15,179 bases of DNA. It comes from JBGTBQ01 sp041749275. Lineage in GTDB: Bacteria > Acidobacteriota > Blastocatellia > Pyrinomonadales > Pyrinomonadaceae. The translations under genes were made by a program, and so were the position numbers. Shown in pieces: positions 1-7,135 of the stretch (positions are counted from its first letter, which is position 1; every line of letters starts with the position of its first letter). The notes under the pieces are model-generated. The model did not search any database, had not been told where the DNA came from, and saw nothing but the letters and a program-made list of their open reading frames with translations. Location: contig JBGTBQ010000287.1 in the NCBI GenBank assembly GCA_041749275.1, positions 1 to 15,179 of the forward strand, read 5' to 3'.

Positions 1-26
1 GGTTGGCTTGTGGTAGACTCCATGGC

Positions 27-86
27 GACCTTCCTTGAGTCAGCGTAGTTCTCGGAACTGCTTCGTTAACTGACTTGTGGAAGGTC
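27..86 (+). terminator. Long hairpin followed by a T-rich stretch
   Basis: The arms GACCTTCC (27-34) and GGAAGGTC (79-86) are perfectly complementary. Inside them AGTCAG (38-43) pairs with CTGACT (70-75), separated by a 3-nt internal loop. The apex contains a further small hairpin, AGTTC-TCG-GAACT (47-59). On the plus strand the outer arm is followed by TTTCTGTAATTTG, so it could end a transcript entering from the left. The U tract is interrupted and the loop is large, so a structured RNA leader or a transposon-end remnant are alternatives. Confidence 0.35.
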
Positions 87-167
87 TTTCTGTAATTTGT
101 CAAGTAATCCCCGTCATTCCTGACTTTGCAAACGCCCTACCCGTTATTGAGCCACTACCAATTTTTG

Positions 168-196
168 TTGTAATCCGCCCCGAATTGCGCTATCTT
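168..196 (+). promoter_or_regulatory. Possible sigma-70 promoter for the four-gene block
   Basis: TTGTAA (168-173) and TATCTT (191-196) are separated by 17 bp. Each matches four of six positions of the -35 and -10 consensus. It lies about 100 bp before the first start codon of the block, and I saw no better pair in the upstream region. Weak matches of this kind arise by chance, so this is only a candidate. Confidence 0.22.
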
Positions 197-294
197 TACG
201 CCGCTTCTCAGGGTTTGTTCCTCACGGGGCTTGCTTTTCTGCACCCGTCGTCTTAATTCCAGCGGTTCAATAGAATCCAATTCCTCCTTCTGTT

Positions 295-1959
295 ATGGCA
301 CAACGTTGGACCAAATTCTCACACCTCAAGTGGCTTGACTCGCTCTTATCGCGCGCCGCATCTCCATTCTCCAAGGCTGAGTCATTAGATACTTACGCGA
401 CAAACGGTTACTACTTGTTAGGTGGCATGCTGGCCGTTTTCGTCGTACTTGTCTGGAGTTTAGGTTATGTCAGTTGGGTACTCCATCAGTTGCCTGGTTC
501 ACTAGGCGACACAATCAAACACCGGTTTCAAGTCATTGACATCAATGGAGTTTCGGAGACGATCCTGCTGATAGTTTTAATCGCGGTTTTTTATACTATC
601 TTCTATTTCTGGAAGCAAGTGCGCTTGTTCGTCGGCGAGAAGTTCGCTAACGCATTTTTCGGGATGGTTAGCGGGGCCATTTCGGTCGGCGAATGGTGTC
701 TTGAAAACCGCTGGTGGTCACTCTTTATAGTGATCAGTCTAGCCAGCATTATCGCATTAGGTGGGAACTATCTTTTCCAAACAACGATTCGCAAAGACAA
801 ACTCAAAGCCAACTTCGACCACTGGCTCGCTCAGGTGGATACATTTTCCGACAGGAGCCGCGTCTCGGACGATGAGAGTGACAGCTACCGACCAGTCAGC
901 GCATTTTGGAGCGAAGATTATAAGGAGATCGCCATCCTCCCCGATGGCAATATGCATCCCGCCTTTCCACTCCACAACATGCTAGACACGCTTTATCTAA
1001 ATAAACCCACGACGAGTTGGATCGACTTTCTCCGAAGCAATCTTCCGAAATTGAAGAGCCACATGGGCTGGTACCAGTTGCGGGGCAACAACGAGATGAC
1101 TCCTTCGGAAAGGCGCGCGTGGGCGTTGATGAACATTCTGATGGGACGGATTTACAGCCGCATCAGTAAGGAGTGTACCGAGTGCGAGGAATTGGTCGAA
1201 GCCAAAAAGTATTTCGACGTGGTCAGCACCCAGTACCGACCCGATCCTGACAATAAACGCTATCTGGTCGCGGCCCACAATGGGCTAGGCACTGTCTACG
1301 CCAACACTTTCAGTGCCTTTCTTCGCAACCGGCAAAACCTCTCACCGCACCTTCAGTTAGTCTGTCAGGACGCCGCCCGCTGCGCCGGCCTTGCCATCCA
1401 CGAATATACGCAGAACGAAAGCGACCCCTGCACTTTCGAGGACAAACGCAAAGAGAACAACATCATAGATATTCTGAGCCGGATCGCTCTCTCCTATGGC
1501 AGCCTGCGCCCGCTCGACAAAGACGACCTTTCCAAAATCTGCAACAGCGCGGCTGTGCGCGACGAGAAACTGTTGGCTATCTGCATCGAACAGCGATTGC
1601 AAAAGCTGATGTCGTGCGCGGCCAGCGACCCATTCAACCCGCTCATTTTCGTTACCGCCGCGCAGGCGTTCGGCGCGAGCGCCGAACTGAAGCGAAAAGC
1701 CGACCCGAAGGCAAATATTGACCGCGAGGCAGTTGCCGCAGGACATTTCTTACGGCTGGCCTATGGCATCCACAAGGATGCTCCCCAAAATTTCAAGGAC
1801 TGGGAGTTTTGCTATTTCCGCTTCGCCACGGAGGACGAGGCGGCGGGACTGAAGTTCAAGCAAGCTCTCCTATCAGGGCTGGATTATCTGCCCACCCCGG
1901 ACACCGATGATTTAATGGAACATATTAGGAAAGCAATTAGGAAAGCAAAATGCCCGTAA
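295..1959 (+). CDS. Three-pass membrane protein with TPR-like helical C-terminal region
   Basis: I do not recognise the family. The 554-residue product has three hydrophobic segments, at about residues 39-62, 88-106 and 140-160, so it should sit in the inner membrane with the rest (about 165-554) as a soluble domain. That region is rich in amphipathic helices; segments around 270-345, including the stretch with AHNGLGTVYANTF, resemble tetratricopeptide-type repeats, which usually bind proteins. The ATG has no Shine-Dalgarno upstream. The 3' end overlaps the next start codon by 10 bp, a sign of translational coupling, so it probably works with the kinase that follows, perhaps as a membrane sensor, scaffold or pore. 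That role is inference from position only. Its GC content is lower than that of the genes on the right half of the window. Confidence 0.8.
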   Translation: MAQRWTKFSHLKWLDSLLSRAASPFSKAESLDTYATNGYYLLGGMLAVFVVLVWSLGYVSWVLHQLPGSLGDTIKHRFQVIDINGVSETILLIVLIAVFYTIFYFWKQVRLFVGEKFANAFFGMVSGAISVGEWCLENRWWSLFIVISLASIIALGGNYLFQTTIRKDKLKANFDHWLAQVDTFSDRSRVSDDESDSYRPVSAFWSEDYKEIAILPDGNMHPAFPLHNMLDTLYLNKPTTSWIDFLRSNLPKLKSHMGWYQLRGNNEMTPSERRAWALMNILMGRIYSRISKECTECEELVEAKKYFDVVSTQYRPDPDNKRYLVAAHNGLGTVYANTFSAFLRNRQNLSPHLQLVCQDAARCAGLAIHEYTQNESDPCTFEDKRKENNIIDILSRIALSYGSLRPLDKDDLSKICNSAAVRDEKLLAICIEQRLQKLMSCAASDPFNPLIFVTAAQAFGASAELKRKADPKANIDREAVAAGHFLRLAYGIHKDAPQNFKDWEFCYFRFATEDEAAGLKFKQALLSGLDYLPTPDTDDLMEHIRKAIRKAKCP

Positions 1960-3308
1960 GCAACATATCCCAGTTACTGTCCAGCTCGATGAAGGACGAT
2001 GCGCTGGTTAGACACCTCCTAGGCGTCTGGCCGGTCATCGAATCCATCCTCGAAGCCTTCTCCAAAGCCACTCAGCTTCCGCTCTTTATCTTCTTCAACG
2101 ACACTCATGTCTTTCAATCCTCGCTGGAAACAATGCCCTCCTTCTGCATTAACATGCTCGGCACAGCGGAAACGCAGGAGTTCTGCATAAGTGACGGGCA
2201 GCGGCGCGCGTCTAAGGAAGAACCAGACATCGTGCTCGGCATTCAGCTCTGCCACGCCGGGATGATCAACGGTCGCCGTGAGATTGAGACCGGGATTGGG
2301 ACGCTGACCATTCTTTTCGGCGCGAAGATGTCGCGCAACGCTGAAGCGATGCGGCGGCGCGACGATGTTATCCAGTCAATCACTTCGCGGGATGCGTTAC
2401 TGGCCGAACGCCTCCGTGCGGATGCCGACGCCGACCAGAGCACCGCCAACATAGAACCTTCCGACCTGGCCCTGATGGACGCGATAACTGACATCGTCCA
2501 GAGGCTCGTCAACGCCACGGTGGGTTTCCGCTCCCTGACGATCAACATGGCGCACGAGTTGAGCCTCATGCTGCTTGGCATGGGGCTGCTTACCAACGAG
2601 TTCGGCGAGATAGCTGAGAACTACAAGAACAATCCTGAGTCGGTCGAACTTGCGAAAGACCTGCTTCACACACAGACTCTCGTGCATACGCAGTGCCGCC
2701 TCGGTTTGTACATCGTGCGAAACTTTCTCTCTCACGCGAGCGAGACTAGGTACAAGGAAGTCGTCCGGCCCCACTTCAGGGAGGTCAACCTCGAAGCGCT
2801 ACTGGTCGAGATGGTTGAGCTGCACCGCCTGCAAGCAGCGAAAAAGGACATCGTCATCGAGAACGAGGCATCCGGCCTGCCGGCAATCTTCGGTTCTGAC
2901 ATGGAGATTCGCCGCTTGTTCAATAACATCATTAACAACGCCATCAAATATTCATACCACTCGATTCCAGGCGCGAAGCGAACCATCAAGATCAAGAGTA
3001 AGGTTCCTTACGATCCCGGCTTCAGGAAGCGCCGCTTCTCGATAACTTTCGAGAACTACGGTCTCGGCCTCACTGAGGAAGAGAGACACAGCGTCTTTAT
3101 GGCCGGTTTCCGCGGGAGACAGGCGATTGCCGAGGTGCCAATCGGTTCCGGCATCGGCCTGTCGGAAGCTGCGAAGATAGCGAAGCTTCACAGCGGCGAG
3201 ATAAAGCTACAGTCGAAAGAACTCTACAAAGACGATGAGGGCCGCAGCACGTACCTAACGACGGTTGATTTAGTTTTCCCATACACTACGACAAAGACCC
3301 GTTTCTGA
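1950..3308 (+). CDS. PocR-domain sensor histidine kinase
   Basis: The 452-residue protein has no membrane segment. Residues about 40-128 resemble a PocR-type ligand-binding domain: spaced cysteines C66 and C79, a QLCHAGM motif (C101, H102) and a closing GTLTILFG segment. A charged helix (about 130-165) leads to a HisKA-like region with NMAHELS, where H202 is the likely phospho-acceptor. The ATPase domain follows: N box FNNIINNAIKYS (about 324-335), a G1 box reading NYGLGL (369-374) and a G2 box IGSGIGL (398-404). The usual adenine-contacting Asp of G1 is Asn, a variant I believe also occurs in functional kinases, so activity is likely but not certain. It starts inside the end of the membrane-protein gene and ends 5 bp before a receiver gene, its probable partner. 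The ligand is unknown; PocR domains in general are thought to sense small molecules. Confidence 0.85.
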   Translation: MPVSNISQLLSSSMKDDALVRHLLGVWPVIESILEAFSKATQLPLFIFFNDTHVFQSSLETMPSFCINMLGTAETQEFCISDGQRRASKEEPDIVLGIQLCHAGMINGRREIETGIGTLTILFGAKMSRNAEAMRRRDDVIQSITSRDALLAERLRADADADQSTANIEPSDLALMDAITDIVQRLVNATVGFRSLTINMAHELSLMLLGMGLLTNEFGEIAENYKNNPESVELAKDLLHTQTLVHTQCRLGLYIVRNFLSHASETRYKEVVRPHFREVNLEALLVEMVELHRLQAAKKDIVIENEASGLPAIFGSDMEIRRLFNNIINNAIKYSYHSIPGAKRTIKIKSKVPYDPGFRKRRFSITFENYGLGLTEEERHSVFMAGFRGRQAIAEVPIGSGIGLSEAAKIAKLHSGEIKLQSKELYKDDEGRSTYLTTVDLVFPYTTTKTRF

Positions 3309-3313
3309 TAACG

Positions 3314-3736
3314 ATGCCTCATATGATCACAAATCTTCTCTGGTCGGACGACGACTGTAACGAATTCTTGGACCCTCTGGGCCGGAGTTTGAAGAGAAAC
3401 GGCTTCGTTCTCAGGAAGGCAACGAACTATACGGACGCCTTGGCCGTCCTGATAGCGGAAGAGATTCAGTCTCTCCTCGTTGACATCATCCTTCCGCACG
3501 CAAGCGGTACCGGCGCGCTGGGGTTTGATCTCGGGCTGATCCTCGCCGACCGCGCAGCAGACCTCGGAGTCCGCGCTGTCACCTTCCTGACCGTGGTGCG
3601 GAAGGACGAAGTTTTGGAGAACTTTAAAAAGCTACGCGAGGACTATCCGCATGTCCGGTTCTCTTACTTCGATAAGACAACGCTGCTCGAACCGAACTCG
3701 ATAGAAAGCATTTTGGAGTCGCTCAAACCCCTGTAA
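3314..3736 (+). CDS. Stand-alone response-regulator receiver domain
   Basis: This 140-residue protein is one receiver (REC) fold with no output domain. Visible hallmarks are the acidic cluster SDDD (D12-D14), the phospho-acceptor D57 in LLVDIILP, the switch threonine T93 in FLTVV and the conserved lysine K121 in FDKTT. All catalytic residues are present, so it should accept a phosphate, most simply from the kinase just upstream. With no DNA-binding or enzymatic part it must act by protein contact, and the TIR protein or the membrane protein of the same block are the obvious candidates (inference). The ATG at 3314 is 5 bp after the kinase stop; an ATG at 3323 would remove only three residues. 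Neither has a clear ribosome site, consistent with translational coupling. The segment GTGALGFDLG (65-74) after the acceptor Asp is longer than usual. Confidence 0.85.
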   Translation: MPHMITNLLWSDDDCNEFLDPLGRSLKRNGFVLRKATNYTDALAVLIAEEIQSLLVDIILPHASGTGALGFDLGLILADRAADLGVRAVTFLTVVRKDEVLENFKKLREDYPHVRFSYFDKTTLLEPNSIESILESLKPL

Positions 3737-3766
3737 CAACACAGGCACTGACTGGAGCGCGGACTA

Positions 3767-5149
3767 ATGACCTACCTAGTGATCTTCCTAGTTCTCTTCA
3801 GCCTCCTCACCCTAGTGGCGCTAATTTTCCGGTTTGTCCAACCGGAACTGATCTACAGCGTGCGGCATGCATTGGTCAAGGTCCGAACCAACAAGGTGTT
3901 CCTAGACTACGACGCGAACCGCTTCACCAATTCCAACGTGTTTCCCGATCTGCTGATGAAGGATTTCAGATACGAGTCGCGCGATTACGACGAACAATAC
4001 GTGCTCAAGCGAGTAATGAAGGTGCGAGAGTTGTACCGCATCCTTGACATGAAGAGGCAGCCCATCCCCGGCCTCACAAAAGAGCGAAAACCACAAGTCT
4101 GCATCATTGAATTGGCGAGTTTGCTGGGCAGCCTCGGCAGTAACGTAACGCCGGATCGGAAGTTCAACTATGCAACAATTGACGCCGCCTCGATCCTGAC
4201 CTTCATCGGTAATGAGATCAGGCGGAAGAGCGACGAGAACAGCAGCGATACTCCGCTGGAGAACGCGTCCGCCGTGGAAGCGTGGTTCACTAAAAATCCC
4301 ATCAGTGTAGAGCAGGTGATCGAAATATTGATTTCGGCTGTCTTCGGGCTGGCCTATCGCCAACGCGTTCAAGATCAGTCCAAACAGAGTGAAGCGGCCA
4401 AGGAGAACAGGAAAAGGGATGGGAAGAAGAAAGCGAGCGCTGATTACCCACCGAGTGATCCGGCAGCGTCCGACCGTGGCGGCGTACAGGACGCCGCCAG
4501 GCCAACCGCAACAGGGCAGACATCCACGCCTCCGGAAATAGCGACTGCGAACCGAGGTGCTCTCTCCGGCGAAGCAAATAGTAACTTGCTCGAACGCCCG
4601 AACGCTGAACCATTGTTAGAAGCGTACTCGCCGGTGAACCCTCCTCAGCCTAACAATACCTCCGTCGTGAGGGTGTTCGTCAGCTACAGTCACCATGACG
4701 AAAAGTACCTGAAGGACGACTCTTTGCTTGGGGCGCTGAGAGGTATGGAAACGGATGGGGTCGAGTTCTGGTACGACCAGGCCATTACACTCGGCAACAA
4801 GTGGGATGAGGAAATAAAGGAGCGTATCGGACGTTCGCACATGGCGCTCGTCCTCATCAGCCAGAAATTTTTGGACTCGCCTTATTGTCAGGGTGTCGAG
4901 ATAAAGCTGTTTCTACAAAAGGCCGAAGAGAAGGGGCTGGTGCTGTGCCCTATCATGCTGTCTCGCTGTGAGTGGGAGCTTCACGATTGGCTCAAGAGCC
5001 GGCAGTTTCTGCCGACTGGCAACAAGACAATTGATCAGGACTTCACCACCGTCGGCAAGCGACAGCAACTCTTTCACGACATTCGTCAGCACTTACGACA
5101 GCAGATCAAGATGATTCGGCAAAAGCCAGACCATTCACAGCCGACCTAA
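3767..5149 (+). CDS. Membrane-anchored TIR-domain protein
   Basis: The 460-residue protein starts with one hydrophobic helix (about residues 3-23) and no signal cleavage motif, so it is probably anchored with the rest in the cytoplasm. Residues about 44-200 form an unrecognised soluble region. A low-complexity linker rich in P, S, A, N and Q (about 203-298) connects to a C-terminal TIR domain (about 300-440). TIR landmarks are VRVFVSYSHHDEKYL (301-315), FWYDQAITLGNKWDEEI (334-350), and SQKFLDSPYCQGVEI (365-379), where E378 is the candidate NADase glutamate. It lies four residues after the Cys rather than three, which fits the common bacterial SxxFLxSxF-type TIR subgroup. Bacterial TIR domains often cleave NAD+ or make signal nucleotides; which applies here is unknown. 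GGAG at 3754-3757, 9 nt before the ATG, is a good ribosome site. It is the last gene of the block and the likely effector. Confidence 0.85.
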   Translation: MTYLVIFLVLFSLLTLVALIFRFVQPELIYSVRHALVKVRTNKVFLDYDANRFTNSNVFPDLLMKDFRYESRDYDEQYVLKRVMKVRELYRILDMKRQPIPGLTKERKPQVCIIELASLLGSLGSNVTPDRKFNYATIDAASILTFIGNEIRRKSDENSSDTPLENASAVEAWFTKNPISVEQVIEILISAVFGLAYRQRVQDQSKQSEAAKENRKRDGKKKASADYPPSDPAASDRGGVQDAARPTATGQTSTPPEIATANRGALSGEANSNLLERPNAEPLLEAYSPVNPPQPNNTSVVRVFVSYSHHDEKYLKDDSLLGALRGMETDGVEFWYDQAITLGNKWDEEIKERIGRSHMALVLISQKFLDSPYCQGVEIKLFLQKAEEKGLVLCPIMLSRCEWELHDWLKSRQFLPTGNKTIDQDFTTVGKRQQLFHDIRQHLRQQIKMIRQKPDHSQPT

Positions 5150-5226
5150 CGAGAGTACAACGTCAGCCTTAGCCTTAAGATTTCCCTGCTCCGCGAGTTG
5201 CACCCGCCGGGAGATGTCCCAGTCGC

Positions 5227-6633
5227 TCAGTCTTCGTCATGCTCTTCGCCGTCGTAGTGGAGGCGGACGCGCTCGTCATCCACGACGGTTTCGAGATGCA
5301 CGGTGCGGCCCCAGAGCGTGTGGACGTGTTCGAGCACCTTGCGGGCGTAATTGGCATCGAGTTCGGCGCCCTCGTACTGGTGTTTGAGATAGAGTTCGCG
5401 GTTGTCGTTGTAGTCGCCGTCGGCGACGACGATGTAAGGGAAGCCGAAGTTGGTCATGTTCGCCACGAGCTGATCGCGGACGCGCTCCCAACGCTTCTCC
5501 GTGACCGTCCACTCTTCTTCATCCACCAACTCGAAGACGTACAGGTCAAGCTCCTCGCACAACTCCTCCGTGAGATAGTTGCGGAGGAACGACACGTCGT
5601 TCTCAAGCTCGCGCACCTCGAAAATTTTCTGTCGCCCCTCGCCGCCCTGCCTGCCGAATTTCTCGCGCTCCTCGTCGGTCGGGTTGTCCCAACGCCGCTC
5701 GATGTCTTCAAAGATTTTGTAACCGAGATAGTAAGGGTTGAGTTGCCCCTTGTGGGGTGAGACGACGCCCGAGTGCAGCTCCGCGAATTCGAGCAACTCC
5801 TCATCTGAAAGGTCTAGCTCGCGCATGATGCGCGCGTGCCAAAACGAAGCCCAACCTTCATTCATGGTCTTCGTCTGCATCTGCGGGACGAAGTATTCCA
5901 TCTCTTCGTGGATCATCGCCACGACATCGCGCTGCCAGTCTTCGAGCGAGGGCGAGTGACGCATGATGTAGTAGATGAGGTCTTTTTCGGGCCGGGGTTC
6001 GCCCGGCGGCACGTCGTCGTCGCCGGGCGCGTCCGCCCTGATTTCGCCCATCTTCCAGAGGTCGTCGTAGGGGCCTTCCCGGCGCGCGTGCTTCTTGGCG
6101 TCATCTTTTCCCGCCGGCTCCTCGCGGCGGATGAAGAAGTTCGGGTCAATGTGCTCTTCGATGGAGAGCACGGCGTCGAGAAATTTCTCGACCCGTTTGC
6201 GCCCATACCGGAACTCGTAGCCGGCCATGCGCTCGGCGTGCGCGGAGACGGACTCGACCATGCGGCGGTTGGTTTTGGAGAAGTATGCGTTGTGCTTGAA
6301 GAAGTCCACGTGGCCGAGCACGTGCGCCATGACGAGCTTGTTCTGGACGGGGCTGTTGGTTTCGAGGAGAAAACCGTAGGACGGGTTGGTGTTGATGACG
6401 ACCTCGTAAATCTTCGAGAGGCCGAAGTCGTACATCGTCTTCATGCGGTGGTACGCCTTACCGAACGTCCAGTGCGAGTAGCGGCCCGGCAGCGCGTAGG
6501 AGCCGATCTCATACATGACGGTGGCCGGCACGATCTCGAAGCGCGTCGGGAAGGGGTCGAGTCCGAACCCGCGCGCGATTTCCCAGATGCGTTCGAGCGA
6601 CTTTTCGAGTTCCTTGATTTCTCGGTCAGACAT
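5227..6633 (-). CDS. spoVR: SpoVR family protein
   Basis: The product (468 residues from this start) matches the SpoVR family over its full length: an N-terminal helix, the GLDPFPTRFEIVP and GSYALPGRYSHWTFG segments, HVLGHVDFFKHN (about 104-115), the very conserved MNEGWASFWH (about 257-266) and a C-terminal FPYIVVADGDYN...YLKHQYEG block. In Bacillus the protein is needed for normal spore cortex; in non-sporeformers it travels with the PrkA kinase and YhbH/YeaH, as here, and is linked to stress or stationary phase. Its biochemical activity is not established. A GTG at 6654 would add seven residues. I prefer the ATG at 6633 because AAAGGGG lies upstream of it and a TGCTAAACT promoter element leaves almost no room for a leader before the GTG. 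A charged stretch at about 173-218 is a variable insert. It converges with the TIR gene across a 77-bp gap without a clear terminator. Confidence 0.93.
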   Translation of the reverse strand: MSDREIKELEKSLERIWEIARGFGLDPFPTRFEIVPATVMYEIGSYALPGRYSHWTFGKAYHRMKTMYDFGLSKIYEVVINTNPSYGFLLETNSPVQNKLVMAHVLGHVDFFKHNAYFSKTNRRMVESVSAHAERMAGYEFRYGRKRVEKFLDAVLSIEEHIDPNFFIRREEPAGKDDAKKHARREGPYDDLWKMGEIRADAPGDDDVPPGEPRPEKDLIYYIMRHSPSLEDWQRDVVAMIHEEMEYFVPQMQTKTMNEGWASFWHARIMRELDLSDEELLEFAELHSGVVSPHKGQLNPYYLGYKIFEDIERRWDNPTDEEREKFGRQGGEGRQKIFEVRELENDVSFLRNYLTEELCEELDLYVFELVDEEEWTVTEKRWERVRDQLVANMTNFGFPYIVVADGDYNDNRELYLKHQYEGAELDANYARKVLEHVHTLWGRTVHLETVVDDERVRLHYDGEEHDED

Positions 6634-6672
6634 CTCTTCGCTATCCCCTTTCACCGTGCGTCCGCGTCCTTC

Positions 6673-6681
6673 AGTTTAGCA
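6673..6681 (-). promoter_or_regulatory. Extended -10 element upstream of spoVR
   Basis: On the minus strand this reads TGCTAAACT, an extended -10 (TGn followed by TAAACT). It lies between the intrinsic terminator at 6703-6736 and the spoVR start, where a private promoter is needed if that terminator works. No good -35 is visible at normal spacing. The same TGCTAnAnT shape precedes prkA and alaS. Confidence 0.3.
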
Positions 6682-6702
6682 GCAGGGCAGCACGGCGCGC
6701 AC

Positions 6703-6736
6703 AAGGAAAAGCCCGGCGAGCGGGAGCACGCCGGGC
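6703..6736 (-). terminator. Intrinsic terminator between the TPR remnant and spoVR
   Basis: On the minus strand GCCCGGCG (6736-6729) and CGCCGGGC (6718-6711) form a perfect 8-bp GC stem around a 10-nt loop, directly followed by TTTTCCTT. It sits 37 bp after the stop codon of the TPR remnant, where a Rho-independent terminator is expected. If active it isolates spoVR from transcripts coming from prkA and yhbH. Confidence 0.65.
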
Positions 6737-6772
6737 CGCAAGCTTGCCGCCACGCTTTTCCGTGGGTTGGCT

Positions 6773-6928
6773 TTAAGACTTGCTCCGCAGATCTTTGATG
6801 GTCGCCTGCACGCGTTCGCGCTCGGCGGCAGGCAAGTTGGATGAGAGCTTGAGGTAGGTTTCCATTTCGGTGGCGGCGCGTTTGTACTCGCGCCGCGCCC
6901 AATATAAGCCGCCCAGATAAGCACTCGA
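6773..6928 (-). pseudogene. C-terminal remnant of a TPR-repeat protein
   Basis: On the minus strand an open stretch of about 51 codons ends at a TAA (6775-6773). It encodes SSAYLGGLYWARREYKRAA, then TEMETYLKLSSNLP and AAERERVQATIKDLRSKS. This has the look of a last TPR unit (Y-LG-LYW-R-EY-RAA--ME-YLKL) plus the charged C-terminal helix common at the end of such proteins. A TGA lies immediately upstream in frame, with no start codon or further repeats before it, so this is a truncated gene end rather than a complete small gene. A strong terminator follows it. The rest of the gene is not in the window. It may mark a deletion or rearrangement between yhbH and spoVR. The stretch 6929-7135 upstream holds no other recognisable gene. 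Confidence 0.5.
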
Positions 6929-7135
6929 TCATAAATTTTCCGGTAGAAAGAAGCGCTCGCATCGCCATTTTGCCGCGTGAAATGCGATTCTAAATACCCG
7001 ATAACTTTTGCTCAGGTGCTTATGTTTCGGCATGGGTGAACATTAGTACCGATTTGGGCGGAGACGGATTATAACAGCTCGTGCGGCAGCGCGCGCCTCG
7101 CTTCATCGCCCGCGCTTGCTCGGTTGCCCCCGGCT

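Larger units (their letters stand above)
1..294. other. Upstream region without a supported gene
   Basis: No convincing gene is visible here. The first 48 bases are open in frame 1 and end at a TAG (46-48), giving only 15 codons; this could be the tail of an upstream gene but is too short to judge. The rest has stops in all frames. It contains a hairpin with long arms (27-86) and a weak promoter-like pair (168-196), listed separately. The stretch just before the ATG at 295 is pyrimidine-rich and has no Shine-Dalgarno sequence. Base composition is less GC-rich than the second half of the window. Confidence 0.5.

Noticed and set aside
1..48. 15-codon open stretch at the left edge ending in TAG
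   Set aside because: Too short to separate from chance; no recognisable C-terminal motif.
5163..5176. Short direct repeat GCCTTA-GCCTTA between the TIR gene and spoVR
   Set aside because: Two adjacent 6-mers only; too short to be a meaningful repeat or attachment site.
5836..6798. 320-codon plus-strand open frame opposite spoVR
   Set aside because: Antisense shadow with H/V/D/E-rich composition; spoVR on the other strand has clear conserved motifs.
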